From: JAPLKB01 sp964532465
GTDB lineage: Bacteria > Desulfobacterota > Syntrophorhabdia > Syntrophorhabdales > Syntrophorhabdaceae
Assembly: GCA_964532465.1 (NCBI GenBank)
Contig: CAZHHX010000009.1
Location: forward strand, 38,777-102,776
Reading direction: 5' to 3'
Length of the DNA stretch: 64,000 bases
Under the pieces are notes generated by a model. It was given only the letters and a program-made list of their open reading frames with translations, had not been told where the DNA came from and ran no database searches. Below, one piece after another: positions 61,602 to 64,000 of the stretch (positions are counted from its first letter, which is position 1; each line of letters starts with the position of its first letter). A program made the position numbers and the translations under genes.

Positions 61602-61892
61602 TTATTCCTTCCTTTTAACAACTTTTGCTTTTCTGTCTCCTGAATGGCTATGGAAAATTCTCGTCGGAGAAAATTCGCCAAGCTTATGACCAACCATTTC
61701 CTCTGTCACAAAAACCGGTATAAATTTCTTCCCATTGTGAACTGCAAAAGTCAGTCCAATAAAATCAGGTGTGATAGTTGAGCTACGGTACCATGTTTTT
61801 ATAACCTTTGAGCTCTTCGTCCCTTTTGCTGCTAAGGCCTTTTCCATCAACTTTTCATTTACGAATGGCCCTTTCTTTAAAGACCTTGCCAC
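61602..61892 (-). CDS. rpsS: 30S ribosomal protein S19
   Basis: 96 residues: ARSLKKGPFVNEKLMEKALA, TWYRSSTITPDFIGLTFAVH and MVGHKLGEFSPTRIFHSHSG. It binds 16S rRNA in the head with S13. 10 nt after rplB. Confidence 0.98.
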   Translation of the reverse strand: MARSLKKGPFVNEKLMEKALAAKGTKSSKVIKTWYRSSTITPDFIGLTFAVHNGKKFIPVFVTEEMVGHKLGEFSPTRIFHSHSGDRKAKVVKRKE

Positions 61893-61902
61893 ATGTACCT
61901 CC

Positions 61903-62730
61903 CTAACCTCTTAACTTTATAATATATTTATTAGTTCTTTTATTCTTTCTTGTTTTCAAGCCTTTTGATAATTGTCCCCAAGGAGAACATGGATGTCTCC
62001 CGCCCTTTGACCTACCTTCACCTCCACCCAATGGATGGTCTACCGGGTTCATTGCTGTTCCTCTGACAGTAGGTCTTGTGCCCTTCCATCTTGATTTCCC
62101 TGCTTTTCCTATTGTGACATTCTCGTGATCAATGTTTCCTACCTGACCGATTGTCGCCATACATGTCAAAAGAATAAGCCTTACTCCTCCTGACGGTAAT
62201 CTTACATGTCCATAAGCGCCTTCTTTAGCTACAAGCTGCGCGTAGTTGCCTGCGCTTCTCGCTATTTGACCGCCTTTTCCGGGCTTCATTTCTACATTAT
62301 GAACAAAAGTGCCAGCTGGAATATATTTTAATGGAATTGCATTTCCTTCATTTATTTCAGTATCAGATTTCCTGCTGGCAATAATTACACTGCCAACTTT
62401 TAACTTAAGCGGCGCAAGTATATATCTTTTTTCACCATCAGAATAATGTATAAGTGCAATGTTTGCAGATCTGTTGGGGTCATATTCTATGCTTGCAACC
62501 TTACCGGGAATTTCATATTTATTCCGCTTAAAATCTATTACCCTGTAATTTCTCTTATGTCCGCCGCCAATATGTCTTGTTGTTATTCTGCCGTAATTGT
62601 TTCTGCCGCCTGATCTTTTAACAGGTACTACTAAAGATTTCTCCGGTTTATCCTTTGTAATCTCCTCAAAGGTATTAATGCTCATGAATCTTCTTCCGGC
62701 AGATGTCGGTTTATACTCCTGTATACCCAT
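61903..62730 (-). CDS. rplB: 50S ribosomal protein L2
   Basis: 275 residues: GGRNNYGRITTRHIGGGHKR, the central RSAGNYAQLVAKEGAYGHVR and the conserved MNPVDHPLGGGEGRSKGGRH near the peptidyl transferase centre. Overlaps rplW by one base. Confidence 0.98.
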   Translation of the reverse strand: MGIQEYKPTSAGRRFMSINTFEEITKDKPEKSLVVPVKRSGGRNNYGRITTRHIGGGHKRNYRVIDFKRNKYEIPGKVASIEYDPNRSANIALIHYSDGEKRYILAPLKLKVGSVIIASRKSDTEINEGNAIPLKYIPAGTFVHNVEMKPGKGGQIARSAGNYAQLVAKEGAYGHVRLPSGGVRLILLTCMATIGQVGNIDHENVTIGKAGKSRWKGTRPTVRGTAMNPVDHPLGGGEGRSKGGRHPCSPWGQLSKGLKTRKNKRTNKYIIKLRG

Positions 62731-63017
62731 TATGCACCCTCAAAAATTGTTATTTTGTCTTTTGGACTCAACTTAACAACTGCTTTTTTCCAGTCAGGGC
62801 GTTTTCCGGAAAACTTTCCAACTCTTCTTGTTTTGCCTTCCATTCTTGCTACCTGCACTGAAACAACTTTCACTTTAAATAATTTTTCTATAGCTTTTTT
62901 TATTTCTATTTTATTAGTATCTCTTTGAACCTGAAAAACATACTGGTTTCCTGTCTCTTTTAAAAGAGAACTCTTTTCTGTTATTATTGGTTTTATAATT
63001 ATATCGTATTCAATCAT
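62730..63017 (-). CDS. rplW: 50S ribosomal protein L23
   Basis: 95 residues: IIIKPIITEKSSLLKETGNQ, FKVKVVSVQVARMEGKTRRV and GKRPDWKKAVVKL. It lies at the tunnel exit where trigger factor and SRP dock. Overlaps rplD by 4 nt and rplB by 1. Confidence 0.98.
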   Translation of the reverse strand: MIEYDIIIKPIITEKSSLLKETGNQYVFQVQRDTNKIEIKKAIEKLFKVKVVSVQVARMEGKTRRVGKFSGKRPDWKKAVVKLSPKDKITIFEGA

Positions 63018-63637
63018 TGTACCAGCACCTCTTCTACTTTCCTCAGGGCATCAAGCGTAAAAACAAGCTGTTCGTACTTTATTATATCGTAAACATTTAA
63101 GCCGTCAGTTCTTAATACTTTAACAAAAGGTATATTTTTTGCTGATTTCTCGATTATTTCATCTTTTTTGTCTATTATAAAAAGTGGTTTTGTAAGTTTC
63201 AGAATATCCACTATACCTTTAAATGTTTTTGTACTAAAATTCTCTAAGACAATTTTATCAAGTATCGTCATGTTTGACTCTGCATACCTCACAGTTAAAG
63301 CCGATCTAAGTGCACTTCTTCTTACTTTTTTAGGTACGGAATAACTATAATCTCTCGGATGAGGGCCGAATACAACACCACCGCCTACCTGGATAGGGGC
63401 TCTTATATTCCCCTGCCTTGCTCTTCCAGTACCTTTCTGTTTGTAAAGTTTCTTCCCGCTTCCCTTTACATCCTTTCTTGTTTTTGTCGATGCCGTCCCT
63501 CGTCTTCTCCCTGCAAGCTGCATTTTTACCACATCATGCATAAGATAGGTTTTAACTTCGACGTTAAACACTTCATCTTTTATCTCAATTTCACCTATTT
63601 TTTCGCCTTTTATATCAAGTAAATCTGCCGTTGCCAT
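63014..63637 (-). CDS. rplD: 50S ribosomal protein L4
   Basis: 207 residues: the loop GTGRARQGNIRAPIQVGGG and VVFGPHPRDYSYSVPKKVRR mark L4, whose extension lines the exit tunnel. In many bacteria L4 represses the S10 operon. It follows rpsJ after only 10 nt; the expected rplC is not there. Confidence 0.98.
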   Translation of the reverse strand: MATADLLDIKGEKIGEIEIKDEVFNVEVKTYLMHDVVKMQLAGRRRGTASTKTRKDVKGSGKKLYKQKGTGRARQGNIRAPIQVGGGVVFGPHPRDYSYSVPKKVRRSALRSALTVRYAESNMTILDKIVLENFSTKTFKGIVDILKLTKPLFIIDKKDEIIEKSAKNIPFVKVLRTDGLNVYDIIKYEQLVFTLDALRKVEEVLVQ

Positions 63638-63647
63638 TATAAACTCC

Positions 63648-63953
63648 TCAGGACTTTATTTCCACGTCGACGCCTGCTGCAAGCTCCAATTTCATTAAGG
63701 CATCAACTGTCTGTTGTGTCGGGTCAACAATATCAATTAATCTTTTGTGTGTTCTCACTTCGAACTGTTCCCTCGACTTTTTATCAATATGAGGGGAACG
63801 TAATACACAAAATTTTTGTATTCTTGTTGGCAACGGAACAGGTCCAACAACCTGTGCCCCTGTTTTTTTTGCAGCATCCACTATTTCCTTTACCGATTGA
63901 TCAAGCAGTCCATGATCAAAGGCCTTCAGGCATATCCTGATTCTCTGCCTCAT
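63648..63953 (-). CDS. rpsJ: 30S ribosomal protein S10
   Basis: 101 residues: RIRICLKAFDHGLLDQSVKE, GPVPLPTRIQKFCVLRSPHI and THKRLIDIVDPTQQTVDALM. It also acts as NusE in antitermination. It follows tuf by 11 nt. Confidence 0.98.
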   Translation of the reverse strand: MRQRIRICLKAFDHGLLDQSVKEIVDAAKKTGAQVVGPVPLPTRIQKFCVLRSPHIDKKSREQFEVRTHKRLIDIVDPTQQTVDALMKLELAAGVDVEIKS

Positions 63954-63964
63954 CTTTTTCCCCT

Positions 63965-64000
63965 CTACTCTATAATCTCAGTGACAACGCCAGCTCCAAC
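63965..64000 (-). CDS. tuf: Elongation factor Tu, C-terminal end
   Basis: Partial; only the last 11 codons lie in the window, reading VGAGVVTEIIE then TAG. This is the characteristic C-terminus of EF-Tu, and tuf directly before rpsJ is a common arrangement. The rest of the gene lies beyond the window end. Confidence 0.88.
   Translation of the reverse strand, partial: VGAGVVTEIIE

Overview
The window looks like a chromosomal piece of a Gram-negative, probably anaerobic, Desulfobacterota-like bacterium. This is inference from the gene set: a CheA/W/R/D/B chemotaxis cluster, an AcsC-type corrinoid iron-sulfur protein, HD-GYP and class III cyclase signalling, several lipoproteins and signal peptides, and Zn-ribbon (C+) forms of S4, S14 and L36. 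The exact taxon cannot be named from the sequence.

Layout. 1-8313 (+): chemotaxis operon (3' part of cheA, mcp, cheW, cheR, cheD, cheB, REC/HD-GYP regulator), with an array of inverted 9-mers between mcp and cheW. 8355-12735: bidirectional terminator, enolase (-), a periplasmic DsbC-like isomerase (+), then a cyclase-hemerythrin fusion with a ferritin-like partner (-). 12736-25218 (+): an accessory region. It holds a metallo-beta-lactamase-fold protein, a decayed integron (integrase remnant, one cassette ORF, an attC-like site), a GH46-like glycosidase, a five-gene envelope locus of unknown function, a DUF6765-like protein, an Asp/Glu racemase homologue lacking both catalytic cysteines and a MATE transporter. 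25219-28626 (+): hydrolase, methyltransferase, ChbG-like deacetylase, glycosyltransferase. 28578-30558 (-): a membrane protein with a Gly/Cys-rich tail, translationally coupled to a radical SAM/SPASM enzyme. 30716-34778 (+): AcsC-like protein, hybrid histidine kinase, cupin. 34885-38157 (-): ferredoxin-nitroreductase and a STAND/NB-ARC-TPR ATPase. 38788-48755: TPR protein, secreted unknown, GIY-YIG protein, mnmG, QueG-like protein, carA, carB. 48941-49750: two small secreted proteins. 50241-64000 (-): tRNA-Gln and a long ribosomal-protein/rpoA/secY/map/infA operon running back to the end of tuf.

The most unusual feature is a dispersed two-part structured element, called B here. Five intact copies each lie 89-96 nt upstream of the start codon of unrelated genes (14007, 20814, 22590, 25219, 38788). 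Stem sequences differ between copies but pairing is kept. A second family of serial short hairpins, called A here, follows two of these genes on their 3' side. Together they suggest B-gene-A units in the accessory region. A decayed B copy lies in reverse orientation at 10667-10740.

Other leads are the Gly/Cys-tail plus radical SAM pair, the integron remnant with its integrase in the same orientation as the cassette, the hemerythrin-cyclase fusion, and the apparent absence of rplC and adk from their usual places in the ribosomal operon.
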